Shown: positions 1-10,796, counted from the stretch's first letter. The stretch is 64,000 nucleotides of DNA from Stakelama pacifica (GCF_004361835.1 NZ_SNWD01000001.1:248001-312000), one strand, 5' to 3'. Translations and numbers: made by a program. The notes: generated by a model from the sequence alone, not told the origin.

Positions 1-1824
1 CTGGCGCTGCAATCGGCCAATCTGCGCGATGGCAGCGCGGCACGCGGCGGCGGCCTGATCCACGACGCGGTAAAGGCGATGACCGGCGGCGTGACCGAGG
101 CCGAAGTGCGCGCGCTTCGCCACAGGCTGAACGTGCGCCCGGTGTTCAAGCGGATCGACACCTGCGCCGCCGAGTTCGAGGCGAAAACGCCCTATATGTA
201 CTCGACCTATGAAGCGCCGAGCTTTGGCGAACCGGAAAATGAGGCGATGCCGAGCGACCGGAAAAAGGTTGTCATTCTGGGTGGCGGCCCGAACCGGATC
301 GGGCAGGGGATCGAGTTCGATTATTGCTGCTGCCATGCGTGCTTCGCGCTGGAGGAGGCCGGGTTCGAGACCATCATGGTCAATTGCAACCCCGAAACCG
401 TCTCCACCGATTATGACACGTCCGACCGGCTCTATTTCGAGCCGCTGACGGCGGAGGATGTGCTTGAAATCCTGCACGTCGAGCAATCGAACGGCACGCT
501 GGCCGGGGTGATCGTGCAGTTCGGCGGTCAGACGCCGCTCAGCCTTGCGCGCGCACTGGAAGAGGCTGGTATCCCGATCCTCGGCACCTCGCCCGATGCG
601 ATCGATCTTGCGGAAGACCGCGAGCGTTTTGCCGCGCTGGTCGCGAAGCTTGGCCTGAAGCAGCCCGAAAACGGCATTGCGCGCAGCCGGGATGAGGCGA
701 TCGCGGTGGCCGAGCGGATCGGCTATCCGGTGCTTACCCGGCCCAGCTATGTGCTTGGCGGGCGGGCGATGGAAATCGTCGATTCGACGCAGCAGCTCGA
801 AGAATATATCGAAACCGCGGTTCAGGTTTCGGGCGATAGTCCGGTGCTGATCGACCAGTATCTGCGCGATGCGATCGAGGTCGATGTCGATGCGGTTGCC
901 GATGGCGATACTGTCGTGGTGTCGGGGGTGCTGCAGCATATCGAGGAAGCGGGCGTCCATTCGGGCGACAGCGCATGCTCGATCCCGCCCTATAGCCTGC
1001 CGCAGGACATTATCGAGGAAATCGAGCGTCAGACCGATGCACTTGCCCGCGCGCTGAAAGTTCGCGGCCTGATGAACATCCAGTTCGCGGTGAAGGATGG
1101 CGAGGTCTATCTGATCGAAGTCAATCCGCGCGCCAGCCGGACGGTGCCCTTCGTCGCCAAGGCGATCGGCACGCCCATCGCCAAGATCGCGGCGCGGGTG
1201 ATGGCGGGCGAAAAGCTTGCCGACCTGCCGACGATTGACCGCAATATCGATTATATCGCGGTCAAGGAGGCGGTGTTCCCCTGGGCGCGCTTCCCGGGCG
1301 TCGATCCTGTGCTCTCACCGGAAATGAAGAGTACCGGCGAAGTCATGGGAATCGATAATGATTTTGCCGTGGCCTTTGCCAAGTCGCAGCTTGGGGCCGG
1401 GGTCACGCTGCCGAAATCCGGCACGGTGTTCGTTAGCGTGAAAGACAGCGACAAGCCGGTGATCCTGTCTGGCGCGCGCATGCTTGCCGACCATGGGTTC
1501 ACCATTGTCGCGACGGGCGGCACGGCGGACTATCTTGCTGAACAGGGCATTGCGATCGAGCGCGTTAACAAGGTGGCGCAGGGCCGTCCGCATATCGTCG
1601 ACCGGATCATGGACGGTGGTATCGATCTGGTCTTCAACACCACCGAAGGCTGGCAGTCGCTGAAAGATTCGGAGTCGATCCGTGCGTCGGCGGTCGCGCG
1701 CAAGATCCCGTATTTCACTACTGCGCCCGCCAGCAACGCGGCGGCGCAGGCGATTGTCGCGATGTCGAGCCGATCCCTTGAAGTACGCCCCTTGCAGGCC
1801 TATTATCTCCGTTCGCACGATTGA
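1..1824 (+). CDS. carB: Carbamoyl-phosphate synthase large subunit (3' part)
   Basis: Makes carbamoyl phosphate from bicarbonate, ammonia (channelled from the CarA glutaminase subunit) and two ATP, feeding pyrimidine and arginine synthesis. The frame is open from base 1, so the gene enters from the left edge; about 607 C-terminal residues remain of the roughly 1,100 usual. The visible part is the second synthetase half: a pre-ATP-grasp segment with [15 protein letters not shown] near base 285, an ATP-grasp domain ending with [17 protein letters not shown] near 1110-1165, and a C-terminal MGS-like allosteric domain ([20 protein letters not shown] near 1470-1525). greA follows on the same strand after a 78-base gap. 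Identity is clear; only the N-terminal half lies outside the window. Confidence 0.97.
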   Translation: MALQSANLRDGSAARGGGLIHDAVKAMTGGVTEAEVRALRHRLNVRPVFKRIDTCAAEFEAKTPYMYSTYEAPSFGEPENEAMPSDRKKVVILGGGPNRIGQGIEFDYCCCHACFALEEAGFETIMVNCNPETVSTDYDTSDRLYFEPLTAEDVLEILHVEQSNGTLAGVIVQFGGQTPLSLARALEEAGIPILGTSPDAIDLAEDRERFAALVAKLGLKQPENGIARSRDEAIAVAERIGYPVLTRPSYVLGGRAMEIVDSTQQLEEYIETAVQVSGDSPVLIDQYLRDAIEVDVDAVADGDTVVVSGVLQHIEEAGVHSGDSACSIPPYSLPQDIIEEIERQTDALARALKVRGLMNIQFAVKDGEVYLIEVNPRASRTVPFVAKAIGTPIAKIAARVMAGEKLADLPTIDRNIDYIAVKEAVFPWARFPGVDPVLSPEMKSTGEVMGIDNDFAVAFAKSQLGAGVTLPKSGTVFVSVKDSDKPVILSGARMLADHGFTIVATGGTADYLAEQGIAIERVNKVAQGRPHIVDRIMDGGIDLVFNTTEGWQSLKDSESIRASAVARKIPYFTTAPASNAAAQAIVAMSSRSLEVRPLQAYYLRSHD

Positions 1825-1902
1825 TCCCCGCAGTTTGAGAAAAAGGTGCGGGCGGTCCTTTCAGGGCCGCTTGGGGACGGGGATATTGACAGGGAATTGA
1901 AT

Positions 1903-2379
1903 ATGGCGACCGTCGAAAAGATGCCGATGCTGGCCGAAGGGCATGCGAAGCTCTCCGCCGAGCTGAAACGTCTGAAAGCGGAGCGTCCGCAGATCGTCGA
2001 TGCGATCGAGGAAGCGCGCGCGCATGGCGATCTTTCGGAAAATGCCGAATATCATGCCGCCAAGGAGCGTCAGGGTCAGGTAGAGGCGTCGATCGCCGAT
2101 ATCGAGGACAAGCTCAGCCGCGCGCAGGTGATCGATCCGACCGAATTGTCGGGCGACCGGATCGTGTTCGGCGCGACCGTGACCTTGCTCGACGATGACG
2201 ACAAGCCGATCAAATATCAGATCGTCGGGCAGGCCGAGGCCGATGCCAAGACCGGGCGGATTTCCTACAATTCGCCGCTGGGCCGCGCGCTGATCGGCAA
2301 GCGGGTCGATGATGAGGTCGAGGTGACCGTTCCGTCGGGCGACCGCTTCTATCTGGTGCAGAAGATCGAATTCATCTGA
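1903..2379 (+). CDS. greA: Transcription elongation factor GreA
   Basis: Rescues backtracked RNA polymerase by stimulating transcript cleavage through the secondary channel. 158 residues, the usual GreA length. The N-terminal coiled coil (about residues 1-75) carries the acidic tip motif [18 protein letters not shown]; the C-terminal FKBP-like domain follows (VTLLDDDD to [16 protein letters not shown]). The ATG at 1903 was chosen because AGGGAA lies six bases upstream and the protein then begins like its family; an upstream in-frame ATG at 1846 would add 19 unrelated residues. A second Gre-family protein (GreB-like) lies at 50.6 kb on the other strand. Confidence 0.97.
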   Translation: MATVEKMPMLAEGHAKLSAELKRLKAERPQIVDAIEEARAHGDLSENAEYHAAKERQGQVEASIADIEDKLSRAQVIDPTELSGDRIVFGATVTLLDDDDKPIKYQIVGQAEADAKTGRISYNSPLGRALIGKRVDDEVEVTVPSGDRFYLVQKIEFI

Positions 2380-2393
2380 GGCGAGGGCCGGAT

Positions 2394-3068
2394 TTGGACA
2401 TGCATCGCGGGGGAGGTTCGGGGGGTATCGTCGCCCGGTTCGACGCCCCCGCGACGGCGGTGATCGGCGGTCTCACCATTTTGGTTAGCCTGATCCTGAT
2501 CGGCCTTGGCATGATCGATCCGGCGGCCCTATGGGCGGGGTTTATCCCTTCGCGGATCGGCGGCATGTCGCAGGCGGCGGATTATTATTCGCTCGCCCCG
2601 CTATGGCTGACGCCGCTCACCGCGACGCTCGTGCATGCCGGGTTTCTGCATCTCGGCTTCAACATGATCATGCTGTTCTATACCGGGCGCGAGACCGAGC
2701 AGGGTCTTGGCGCGCGCGGGATCGTCGTGCTGTATCTCGCCGGCGCTTATGCGTCGGCCTTTGCGCAATGGATTGCCGGACCGGCGAGCCAGATGCCGAT
2801 GATCGGGGCGAGCGGGGCGCTTTCGGCGATCGTTGGTGCCTATTCGCTGCTGTATGGCCGTTCGCGTGCAAAAGCGGTCGGGCCGATCCCGGCGCGCGTG
2901 GTGCATGTCGTCTGGCTGGCGCTCGCCTGGACCGGAATCAATCTGTTGCTGGGCGTGCTGAGCGCGCGGTCGGGAAGCCCGATCGCGGCCGCGGCGCATG
3001 TCGGCGGTTTCGTCGCCGGGCTTGCGCTTGCGCGGCCGCTTTTGATGTGGCGCTGGAAGGGCGCCTGA
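2394..3068 (+). CDS. Rhomboid-family intramembrane serine protease
   Basis: Predicted inner-membrane serine protease cutting substrates within or next to transmembrane helices. About 224 residues with six or so hydrophobic segments. The rhomboid signature is visible: HAGFLHLGFNMIMLF (the His/Asn segment), the nucleophile motif GASGAL with Ser at about residue 140, and the partner His in AAHVGGFVAG at about residue 202, giving the Ser-His dyad. The first possible start is TTG at 2394; an ATG two codons later (2400) is equally possible. It sits 14 bases after greA, so the two may be co-transcribed. Substrate unknown. Confidence 0.9.
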   Translation: MDMHRGGGSGGIVARFDAPATAVIGGLTILVSLILIGLGMIDPAALWAGFIPSRIGGMSQAADYYSLAPLWLTPLTATLVHAGFLHLGFNMIMLFYTGRETEQGLGARGIVVLYLAGAYASAFAQWIAGPASQMPMIGASGALSAIVGAYSLLYGRSRAKAVGPIPARVVHVVWLALAWTGINLLLGVLSARSGSPIAAAAHVGGFVAGLALARPLLMWRWKGA

Positions 3069-3072
3069 TCGT

Positions 3073-3303
3073 TCAGGCGTCGGTCGGCGCGTCCATATCA
3101 GGTTCGAGCAGACGGTGCAGATGCACCACGACATATTTCATTTCAGCATCGTCGACAGTGCGCTGCGCGGCCGCGCGCCATGCCTTTTGCGCGCTCGCAT
3201 AATCGGGGAAGATGCCGACAAGGTCGATCTTCGACAGATCGGTGAAATCGAGCGTGCGCGGATCGCTGACACGCCCGCCGAACACTAAGTGCAGCTTGCT
3301 CAT
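3073..3303 (-). CDS. DUF4170-like small protein
   Basis: A 76-residue protein of unknown function resembling the DUF4170 group common in alphaproteobacteria: short, soluble, with SDPRTLDFTDLSKIDLVGIFPDY followed in sequence by a conserved-looking end YVVVHLHRLLEPD. The ATG at 3303 is preceded by AGGAGA at good spacing; an upstream in-frame start would add 14 residues with no family resemblance. It is convergent with the rhomboid gene (4 bases apart). No signal peptide or membrane segment is seen. Family assignment rests on recall of the conserved segments. Confidence 0.75.
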   Translation of the reverse strand: MSKLHLVFGGRVSDPRTLDFTDLSKIDLVGIFPDYASAQKAWRAAAQRTVDDAEMKYVVVHLHRLLEPDMDAPTDA

Positions 3304-3388
3304 GGAGTCTCCTGGATATGGTGTCGGGCGAGAGCGCATACCCACTCCCGCCCGTCACGCAACCCCGGAATAGCCCGAAGGACCCGGT

Positions 3389-3835
3389 TCAGCCTGCTTT
3401 TGCGTTGCTCGCGGCCGATTTGCCCGCTTTGGTCGCGGCGTCGACGACGTGCGACAGCGCGCTCGACGCCTTGCTCTTCGCCTGATCCTTATCGGGGGCG
3501 AGCGATTCGAGTTCTTCCTTGCCAGCATCGCGCGCGGCGATAAAGGCTGCGGTCGCACCCTCGGCAAGCCGCTTGCCGAGCGGGCCGAGCACTTCCTTTT
3601 CGCGCTCGGTACGCGGGATCAGCGATCCGGCGAGCAGGCCGACGGCGACACCGCCGACCAGCACCGAAAGCGGATTGCCTTCCAGCCCGTCCTCGGCGCG
3701 GTGAGCAGCGCTCTTTGCCCGCTCCTTGCTGTCGGCATAGGCCTTGTTCGCGCCTTCGCGCGCGCGGTCGGCGGCATGCGATGCCCGGTCGCGGACGCCG
3801 TGATTGTCATTGGTCGATTGGGTGGAGTCCGTCAT
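3389..3835 (-). CDS. YqjD/ElaB-like (DUF883-type) membrane-anchored protein
   Basis: 148 residues. A charged, Ala-rich amphipathic region (about residues 10-50, repeated DRASHAADRAREGANKAY-type heptads) is followed by one hydrophobic stretch, NPLSVLVGGVAVGLLAGSLI, flanked by Arg/Glu. This is the layout of the DUF883/YqjD/ElaB proteins, which in E. coli are C-tail-anchored inner-membrane proteins that bind ribosomes in stationary phase. Here the hydrophobic segment is central, with a further Ala/Lys/Ser-rich tail. It is the last of four co-directed genes (5080 to 3389). Function is inferred from layout only. Confidence 0.6.
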   Translation of the reverse strand: MTDSTQSTNDNHGVRDRASHAADRAREGANKAYADSKERAKSAAHRAEDGLEGNPLSVLVGGVAVGLLAGSLIPRTEREKEVLGPLGKRLAEGATAAFIAARDAGKEELESLAPDKDQAKSKASSALSHVVDAATKAGKSAASNAKAG

Positions 3836-3885
3836 CTCGCGCTTCCTTATTCTTTGGGGCAAGTCGTAATCGCCCCGATCTGTTC

Positions 3886-4164
3886 CTAACGTTTGGTTGC
3901 CGCAGCGGTTGCCACACGCTTCGACCGGCACCGTCGCATCGCGGCATAAGCCGGGCGAGCGAACAGCAGCACCGCGATCCCGCCAAGGATCAGTCCCGCC
4001 TTCGCGGGTTTGTTGACTGCCATGCGTTTGGCCCCGCAAGCGGCATCGCCTGCCAGATTGGCCGGTTTCACCCGCATGCGCAGCGCATCATAAGTGCCCA
4101 GCATCTGCGCCTTGGCGATCTCCCGGCTTGTGCGCGCACGCGCCACATCGCTCTGATCGGTCAT
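3886..4164 (-). CDS. Small membrane protein, YqjK-like position
   Basis: 92 residues: a basic, polar N-terminal half and a single hydrophobic segment (AGLILGGIAVLLFARPAYAAM) followed by a basic tail. The ATG overlaps the stop of the preceding gene by four bases (ATGA at 4161-4164), implying translational coupling. Its size, single helix and place after the holin-family gene match E. coli YqjK in yqjD-yqjE-yqjK. Sequence similarity to YqjK cannot be proved by eye, so the homology is an inference from gene order. Confidence 0.6.
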   Translation of the reverse strand: MTDQSDVARARTSREIAKAQMLGTYDALRMRVKPANLAGDAACGAKRMAVNKPAKAGLILGGIAVLLFARPAYAAMRRCRSKRVATAAATKR

Positions 4165-4535
4165 CGATCACCTCCCGTCGGGCTGCGCAGCGCCCGTTTG
4201 ACATGGTCGAGAGCCGATAGTCCCAATATGGCCGCTATTGCGAGCGTCAGACCGATCACGATCAGCGTCGCCCAAAATGCACCCACATAGGGAAGAAGGA
4301 TCAAAATCCCGCCGATCAGCAAAGCGATCAGCGCTGCATTGGCGAGCACCAGTGCCAGCACGGCGAACGCGATCGCCATTTTGGCATCGCGCATGCGATC
4401 GCCGATCAGCGCCTGATAAAAGCCTATCTCCGCGCTGATCCATGCCCGCGCATCACGCATAAGCTGACGCGCCAGCGCGATGATGCCTGCGGCTTCGCTG
4501 CTATCGTGCTTCACTCTGCCCCCGCGACGCCTCAA
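4161..4535 (-). CDS. Phage holin family (YqjE-like, holin 3_6 type) membrane protein
   Basis: 124 residues with an amphipathic N-terminus (LARQLMRDARAWISAEIGFY) and two long hydrophobic helices in the middle (AIAFAVLALVLANAALIALL and GAFWATLIVIGLTLAIAAIL), then a short basic tail. This is the layout of the YqjE / Actinobacterial Holin-X family of inner-membrane proteins, which despite the name are chromosomal. The start overlaps the upstream stop by four bases (ATGA at 4532-4535) and the end overlaps the next start likewise, so three genes form one coupled operon. A GTG seven codons in is an alternative start. Confidence 0.75.
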   Translation of the reverse strand: MRRRGGRVKHDSSEAAGIIALARQLMRDARAWISAEIGFYQALIGDRMRDAKMAIAFAVLALVLANAALIALLIGGILILLPYVGAFWATLIVIGLTLAIAAILGLSALDHVKRALRSPTGGDR

Positions 4536-5080
4536 TCGAAATCATCTTCATCGAAGCCGTCGCCGGCCTGATCGATTCCGGCTTTGAGCACACGGGCAAG
4601 CAGAAATCCTGCCGCAGCAGCAGCACCGATCGCGATTGCCGGATTTTTGCGGACGAACGTGCGGGTATCGTCGAGCAGTTCCTCAACTTCGCGCGAACGC
4701 AGCGTATCGGCGAAACCCGATACCTGACCAGCGGCGGAACGGGCATATTTGCCATATTGTTCGCCCATATGGCTGTCGACGCTGCCGGCCGCGTCGTCGA
4801 GCAGCTTCGCGAATTCATCGATCGCGCCGCTCGCCCGATCCTTGCCGTCCCTGGCGTAGCCGCGCGCTTTTTCGCCTGCCTGTTTGCTCAGCTTGCTCGC
4901 CTCATCCTTGATCATCGTCTTTGCCGATTTTTTGGTCGATTTGCCCTTGCCGGTCTTCTTGGCCGGTTCTGCGGGCTTTGCCTTTGCCGCTTTGGGCGCG
5001 GGCGCGGTCGCCGTTTCGTTCGGCGTCGCGCTGGCCGGACCGGTCTTTACCGGCTCGGCGGGGAAAGTGTCGTCTGCCAT
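4532..5080 (-). CDS. DUF883/YqjD-like protein, first gene of the operon
   Basis: 182 residues. The N-terminal ~65 residues are low-complexity Ala/Pro/Lys-rich (histone-tail-like, KTGKGKSTKKSAKTM). A helical region (about 65-145: LSKQAGEKARGYARDGKDRA) follows, then the YqjD-type end: TRTFVRKNPAIAIGAAAAAG and an Arg-containing hydrophobic helix with an acidic tail. E. coli YqjD uses the same C-terminal helix to anchor in the inner membrane and binds ribosomes. The ATG at 5080 is chosen because it starts a normal coding run and has AAAGGGA about ten bases upstream. It is divergent from eno. Confidence 0.7.
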   Translation of the reverse strand: MADDTFPAEPVKTGPASATPNETATAPAPKAAKAKPAEPAKKTGKGKSTKKSAKTMIKDEASKLSKQAGEKARGYARDGKDRASGAIDEFAKLLDDAAGSVDSHMGEQYGKYARSAAGQVSGFADTLRSREVEELLDDTRTFVRKNPAIAIGAAAAAGFLLARVLKAGIDQAGDGFDEDDFD

Positions 5081-5217
5081 GTCGCGAAATCCCTTTCGTA
5101 ATTCCATCGAAACAACCGCGACCGCGCGTCGCGGTTCCATCTGCCTGAGCAATTGCCGTTCGTGTCGCAAGACGATACACGCTCGCGGCAAAGGCGCATG
5201 TCCCGTGCCAGACTTAA

Positions 5218-6507
<1,290 letters not shown>

Positions 6508-6510
6508 TTT

Positions 6511-6882
6511 TCAGAACAGGCGCGAGCCGTTGTCGACGGGGTGGGCGGGCGCGATCAGCACGACCTCCCCATCGGCATCGGGCACGCCCAGCACCAGCAC
6601 TTCGGACATGAATGGCCCGATCTGGCGCGGCGGAAAGTTGACGACGGCGAGCACCTGCTGCCCGATCAGCGTTTCCGGCGCATAATGGCGGGTGATCTGC
6701 GCGCTGGACTTGCGGATGCCGATCGGCGCTCCGAAATCGACCCAGAGTTTGATGGCGGGTCGGCGCGCTTCAGGGAAGGGCGCGGCATCGGATATGGTTC
6801 CGACCCGAATATCGACGGCAAGAAACTGGTCGAATGCGATATCGGGTGCCGGGCGTGCATTTTTTTCTGGCAAAGCGTGCAT
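6511..6882 (-). CDS. CsaA/YgjH-type tRNA-binding protein
   Basis: 123-residue single-domain OB-fold protein of the tRNA-binding (Trbp111/CsaA) family, the domain also appended to bacterial MetRS and PheRS. Typical segments are visible: FLAVDIRVGTISDAAPFPEA, KLWVDFGAPIGIRKSSAQIT, HYAPETLIGQQVLAVVNFPP, RQIGPFMSEVLVLGVPD and VVLIAPAHPVDNGSRLF. CsaA has been described as chaperone-like; tRNA binding is the family property. The ATG at 6882 begins the conserved domain; upstream extension runs antisense through the ftsB-like gene and is not credible. Confidence 0.9.
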   Translation of the reverse strand: MHALPEKNARPAPDIAFDQFLAVDIRVGTISDAAPFPEARRPAIKLWVDFGAPIGIRKSSAQITRHYAPETLIGQQVLAVVNFPPRQIGPFMSEVLVLGVPDADGEVVLIAPAHPVDNGSRLF

Positions 6883-6927
6883 CGTTATTCCTTGATTCGC
6901 GCTGGATTCTGAAGGATTATCGCACCC

Positions 6928-7239
6928 ATGTCGCGTTCGTCTCCTTTTGCCGCGATGCTTCGCCGTGCCGGACTTCCGGCAGCAGCGATCATCTTCATGG
7001 CTTTTTTCGGCTATTATGCCGTGCTGGGTCCGAACGGTATCATGGCCTATCGCGACTATCAGCAGCAGCTTGTGCAGAAACAGGCCGTTTATGCAAAACT
7101 CGACAAGCACCGTCAGATCCTGCGCAATCGCAAGGAACAGCTCGATCCGCGCCATGCCAATCCCGACATGGTCGACGAACTGGTGCGAAAGGAGCTGAAT
7201 GTCGTGCATCCGGACGAGAAAATCATCCCGCTGGATTGA
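6928..7239 (+). CDS. ftsB: Septum formation initiator (FtsB/DivIC family)
   Basis: 103-residue bitopic cell-division protein: short cytoplasmic N-terminus, one transmembrane helix (AAAIIFMAFFGYYAVLG, about residues 18-35), then a periplasmic coiled coil (DYQQQLVQKQAVYAKLDKHRQ) and the family's C-terminal segment with ELVRKELNVVHPDEKII. FtsB bridges FtsL and FtsQ in the divisome. The location between eno and pdhA is the common alphaproteobacterial arrangement. The gene is divergent from the tRNA-binding protein gene with 45 bases between them. Confidence 0.88.
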   Translation: MSRSSPFAAMLRRAGLPAAAIIFMAFFGYYAVLGPNGIMAYRDYQQQLVQKQAVYAKLDKHRQILRNRKEQLDPRHANPDMVDELVRKELNVVHPDEKIIPLD

Positions 7240-7358
7240 AAAACCCATTTTTTGGAATGAACGCCATGCATAAAATGCGCGTTGGCGTTGCGGTCGGGCG
7301 GTTAAGCGTTTTATAGGCTCGGCACTTTCCTCCTCCCCTAGGACAGAGGTTTCCTATC

Positions 7359-8435
7359 GTGGCCAAAGCAGCGTCATCACGCAGCAACAATGAATCGGGC
7401 AGCAAGACTGGAAAGTCGGAGCCGCTCATCCCCAATCGCGAACGTCCGGACGAACCGGGCCGCTATCCGGCATCGAAGGACGAGCTGCTCGAATTCTATC
7501 GACAGATGCTGCTCATCCGCCGGTTCGAAGAGAAAGCGGGCCAGCTCTATGGCCTCGGCCTCATCGGCGGCTTCTGCCATCTGTATATCGGTCAGGAAGC
7601 GGTTGCGGTCGGTATCCAGTCGGCGCTCGACGGCGACAAGGATTCGGTCATCACCGGCTATCGCGACCATGGTCACATGCTTGCCTATGGCCTCGACCCC
7701 AAGGTCATCATGGCCGAGCTGACCGGCCGCGATGCCGGCATTTCGAAGGGCAAGGGCGGGTCGATGCACATGTTCTCGACCGAGAAGAAATTCTACGGCG
7801 GGCACGGTATTGTGGGCGCGCAGGTGCCGCTGGGCACGGGCCTCGCCTTCGGCCATAAATATAACGAAGATGGCGGCGTGTGCGTTGCCTATTTCGGCGA
7901 CGGCGCCTCGAATCAGGGGCAGGTGTACGAAGCCTTCAACATGGCTGAGCTGTGGAAGCTTCCGATCATCTTCGTGATCGAGAACAACCAGTATGCCATG
8001 GGCACCAGCGTCAATCGCTCGGCGGCCGAGGATCAGCTTTTCCGCCGCGGCGAAAGCTTCCGTATCCCTGGCATCCAGGTCGACGGCATGGACGTGCTGG
8101 CGGCCCGCGGTGCCACCGAAACCGCGCTCGAATGGGTGCGCAGCGGCAAGGGGCCGATCATCCTTGAGATGAAGACCTATCGCTATCGCGGTCACTCCAT
8201 GTCCGATCCTGCGAAATACCGCAGCCGTGAGGAAGTGCAGTCGGTTCGCGACAAGTCCGATCCGATCGAACATGTGAAGCGCGAACTGGCCGATGCCGGG
8301 GTTGCCGAAGATGATTTGAAGGCGATCGAGAAGGAAATCCGCAAGATCGTGAATGAGGCGGCCGATTACGCCGAAACGGCGCCGGAGCCCGAACCCGAGG
8401 AGCTATATACCGACGTGCTGGTGGGGAAGTATTAA
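7359..8435 (+). CDS. pdhA: Pyruvate dehydrogenase E1 component, alpha subunit
   Basis: Thiamine-diphosphate subunit of the pyruvate dehydrogenase complex; decarboxylates pyruvate and passes the acetyl group to the E2 lipoyl arm. 358 residues. Visible: [32 protein letters not shown], the ThDP/Mg motif starting at GDGASNQG and ending ENNQYAMGT, and the regulatory-loop-like [15 protein letters not shown]. The start is GTG at 7359; the first ~25 residues are a Ser/Asn-rich extension. pdhB begins one base after the stop, so the two are one transcription unit. Confidence 0.97.
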   Translation: MAKAASSRSNNESGSKTGKSEPLIPNRERPDEPGRYPASKDELLEFYRQMLLIRRFEEKAGQLYGLGLIGGFCHLYIGQEAVAVGIQSALDGDKDSVITGYRDHGHMLAYGLDPKVIMAELTGRDAGISKGKGGSMHMFSTEKKFYGGHGIVGAQVPLGTGLAFGHKYNEDGGVCVAYFGDGASNQGQVYEAFNMAELWKLPIIFVIENNQYAMGTSVNRSAAEDQLFRRGESFRIPGIQVDGMDVLAARGATETALEWVRSGKGPIILEMKTYRYRGHSMSDPAKYRSREEVQSVRDKSDPIEHVKRELADAGVAEDDLKAIEKEIRKIVNEAADYAETAPEPEPEELYTDVLVGKY

Positions 8436-8436
8436 G

Positions 8437-9843
8437 ATGGCTGTCGAGATCAAGATGCCCGCGCTTTCCCCGACGATGGAGGAAGGCACGCTCGCCAAAT
8501 GGCTGGTCAAGGAAGGCGACACCGTCGCTGCCGGCGACATCATGGCCGAAATCGAAACCGACAAGGCGACGATGGAGTTCGAAGCGGTGGACGAAGGCGT
8601 GCTCGCCAAGATCCTCGTTCCCGAAGGTACGGACGGCGTGAAGGTCGGCACCGTCATCGCGATGATCGCCGAAGAAGGCGAAGATGCCGGCGATGTAAGC
8701 GCACCTGCCGCCGATACGCCCGACAAAAAGGCAAAGGCGGGCGAGAGCGACGCCAAGCCTGCCAAGCCTGAGACCGAAAAGGACGAAGCGCCGACCAAGC
8801 CTGCGCGGCTCGAATCGGAAGCGCGCCAGCCCGATCCGGAAGTGCCCGAAGGCACCGAGTTCGAAAAGCTCACCATCCGCGAAGCGCTGCGCGATGCGAT
8901 GGCCGAAGAAATGCGCGCCGATGGCCGCGTCTTCCTGATGGGCGAGGAAGTCGCCGAATATCAGGGCGCGTATAAGGTGACGCAGGGCCTGCTCGACGAA
9001 TTCGGGCCGAAGCGCGTCATCGATACGCCGATCACCGAATATGGCTTTGCGGGTGTCGGCACGGGCGCTGCGATGGGCGGTCTGCGCCCGATCGTCGAGT
9101 TCATGACGTTCAACTTCGCGATGCAGGCGATCGACCATATCGTCAATTCGGCGGCGAAGACCAATTACATGTCGGGCGGTCAGATGCGCTGCCCGATCGT
9201 GTTCCGTGGTCCCAACGGCGCAGCAAGCCGTGTCGCGGCACAGCACAGTCAGAATTACGGTCCCTGGTATGCCAGCGTTCCGGGCCTGATCGTGATCGCG
9301 CCCTATGACGCCGCCGATGCCAAGGGGCTGCTGAAGGCAGCGATCCGCAGCGAAGACCCGGTGGTCTTTCTGGAGAACGAGCTTCTCTATGGCCGCAGCT
9401 TCGAGGTGCCCAAGCTCGACGATTATGTCCTGCCGATCGGCAAGGCCCGGATCATGCGCGAGGGCAGCGACGTCACCATCGTCAGCTATTCGATCGGCGT
9501 CGGGCTCGCGCTCGAAGCGGCCGAAACGCTTGCCGGTGAGGGGATCGACGCCGAGGTGATCGACCTTCGCACGCTGCGTCCGCTCGACAAGCACGCGGTG
9601 CTCGACAGCCTGAAAAAGACCAACCGCCTCATCATTGCAGAGGAAGGCTGGCCGACCTGCTCGATCGCCAGCGAAATCTCGGCGATCTGCATGGAAGAAG
9701 GGTTCGACCATCTTGACGCGCCGGTGCTGCGCGTAACCAACGAAGATGTGCCGCTGCCTTATGCTGCCAATCTCGAAAAGCTCGCGCTGATCAACGCCGA
9801 TCAGATCGTGCAGGCAGCGAAAAAGGTCTGCTATAAGGACTGA
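8437..9843 (+). CDS. pdhB: Pyruvate dehydrogenase E1 component, beta subunit with N-terminal lipoyl domain
   Basis: 468 residues. A biotinyl/lipoyl domain occupies about residues 1-80 ([20 protein letters not shown], then the lipoyl-Lys motif ETDKATMEF). An Ala/Lys/Glu/Pro-rich linker covers about 85-140, and the transketolase-type E1 beta domain follows ([49 protein letters not shown]). The extra lipoyl domain on E1 beta is a known alphaproteobacterial feature. ATG at 8437 with AAG-rich context directly after pdhA; a strong terminator follows at 9851. E2 and E3 genes are not in the window. Confidence 0.97.
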   Translation: MAVEIKMPALSPTMEEGTLAKWLVKEGDTVAAGDIMAEIETDKATMEFEAVDEGVLAKILVPEGTDGVKVGTVIAMIAEEGEDAGDVSAPAADTPDKKAKAGESDAKPAKPETEKDEAPTKPARLESEARQPDPEVPEGTEFEKLTIREALRDAMAEEMRADGRVFLMGEEVAEYQGAYKVTQGLLDEFGPKRVIDTPITEYGFAGVGTGAAMGGLRPIVEFMTFNFAMQAIDHIVNSAAKTNYMSGGQMRCPIVFRGPNGAASRVAAQHSQNYGPWYASVPGLIVIAPYDAADAKGLLKAAIRSEDPVVFLENELLYGRSFEVPKLDDYVLPIGKARIMREGSDVTIVSYSIGVGLALEAAETLAGEGIDAEVIDLRTLRPLDKHAVLDSLKKTNRLIIAEEGWPTCSIASEISAICMEEGFDHLDAPVLRVTNEDVPLPYAANLEKLALINADQIVQAAKKVCYKD

Positions 9844-9850
9844 CCCGATC

Positions 9851-9890
9851 AGGCGGTGCGAGGACAACAATTTCCTCGCGCCGCCTTTTT
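9851..9890 (+). terminator. Rho-independent terminator after pdhB
   Basis: An inverted repeat (AGGCGGTGCGAGGA pairing with TTTCCTCGCGCCGCC with one mismatch) and a run of five T begin seven bases after the pdhB stop. The hairpin also lies just beyond the end of the convergent TadE-like gene. Confidence 0.88.
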
Positions 9891-9891
9891 G

Positions 9892-10293
9892 TCAGGACAG
9901 GACCGGGAAACACGCTTCCGCTTGGAGTTTTTGCGGGATTCCCGGCACCAGCCCGCGCACGGGCGAGGCGAATGATGTGGTGAGGCGTACCGCATTGGCC
10001 GGGACACCGTTGCAATCCGCGTTCGGAAGCAGCACCACATCGGCGCCGGTCAGCCCTATTCCCGAATGTGACGCGCGCGCCAGTGCGAACTGACGTTGCT
10101 GGGCTTCGCTCGCGCATTGATCACTGACCGACATGCATCGGGCGGTTGCAAAGGCAACTTCCTCGATCGTCTCCTGAGCCCATAGAACTCTGCTCATTTC
10201 GATGATGCCGAACAGCATCAGGAAAAACAGGGGCGCCAGCAGCGCAAATTCCACCGCAGTCGCTGCGCGCATAGAGCGAAACAGCCGCTTCAT
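9892..10293 (-). CDS. TadE-like pilus assembly protein
   Basis: 133 residues with the TadE-type N-terminus: short basic start, ATAVEFALLAPLFFLMLFGI (Glu at +5 relative to a prepilin-peptidase-like site, then one hydrophobic helix), then a periplasmic domain with paired cysteines. TadE/TadF are minor pseudopilins of Flp/Tad secretion systems, processed by the prepilin peptidase and needed for pilus assembly. Its ATG overlaps the preceding TadE-like gene by four bases (10290-10293). No tadABC, rcpA or flp genes are in the window, so this is a detached minor-pilin cluster. Confidence 0.82.
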   Translation of the reverse strand: MKRLFRSMRAATAVEFALLAPLFFLMLFGIIEMSRVLWAQETIEEVAFATARCMSVSDQCASEAQQRQFALARASHSGIGLTGADVVLLPNADCNGVPANAVRLTTSFASPVRGLVPGIPQKLQAEACFPVLS

Positions 10294-10796
10294 TGCAAAC
10301 GCACCGTGGCTTTTTCCGAAATTGTGTCGGGGAGCAGCGATCTGGGCATGAGCACGGGGCGAAACGCGCTTCTTGATTCGATCGTGAGGTAATAGCCTGC
10401 GGTCGAACCCGTGGTCATACCTGTGCCGCTGCACGGACTGCCGCAGCTATTGGCAACCTGAAACCCGTTCGTGCCCAGACATGCGCATTGCCGCGCTTCG
10501 CCATTGGCGCAGCCGCTGGTTCCGTTGCACCTGATATCGACCACCAGTCCCGACCCCGCCGGAAAGCGGCCATATTGGCGGACCAGCTCGGGCAGGGTTG
10601 CAAAGGGTACCGAATCGCGATGATCAAAGGCGCTGATGCTCGCGGCCGAAATCGCTTCACCGGCGCGACTGCGCTGGATGAAGAATGAGCCGAAGTCGAG
10701 CGCAGCAAGAATGATAGCGAAGAACAGCGCGGTAAACAGCGCAAACTCGACCGCCGCGACGCCCTTACGGTCTTTGATCAGCATGGCGATTGTCAT
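10290..10796 (-). CDS. TadE/TadF-like pilus assembly protein
   Basis: 168 residues. The N-terminal pseudopilin signature is KDRKGVAAVEFALFTALFFA, with the Glu and single transmembrane helix as in TadE. The external domain is Cys-rich (CNGTSGCANGEARQCACLGT and CGSPCSG), suggesting several disulfides. It starts inside the TadG-like gene's stop (ATGA at 10793-10796) and ends inside the next start, so all three genes are translationally coupled. Second of three. Confidence 0.8.
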   Translation of the reverse strand: MTIAMLIKDRKGVAAVEFALFTALFFAIILAALDFGSFFIQRSRAGEAISAASISAFDHRDSVPFATLPELVRQYGRFPAGSGLVVDIRCNGTSGCANGEARQCACLGTNGFQVANSCGSPCSGTGMTTGSTAGYYLTIESRSAFRPVLMPRSLLPDTISEKATVRLQ

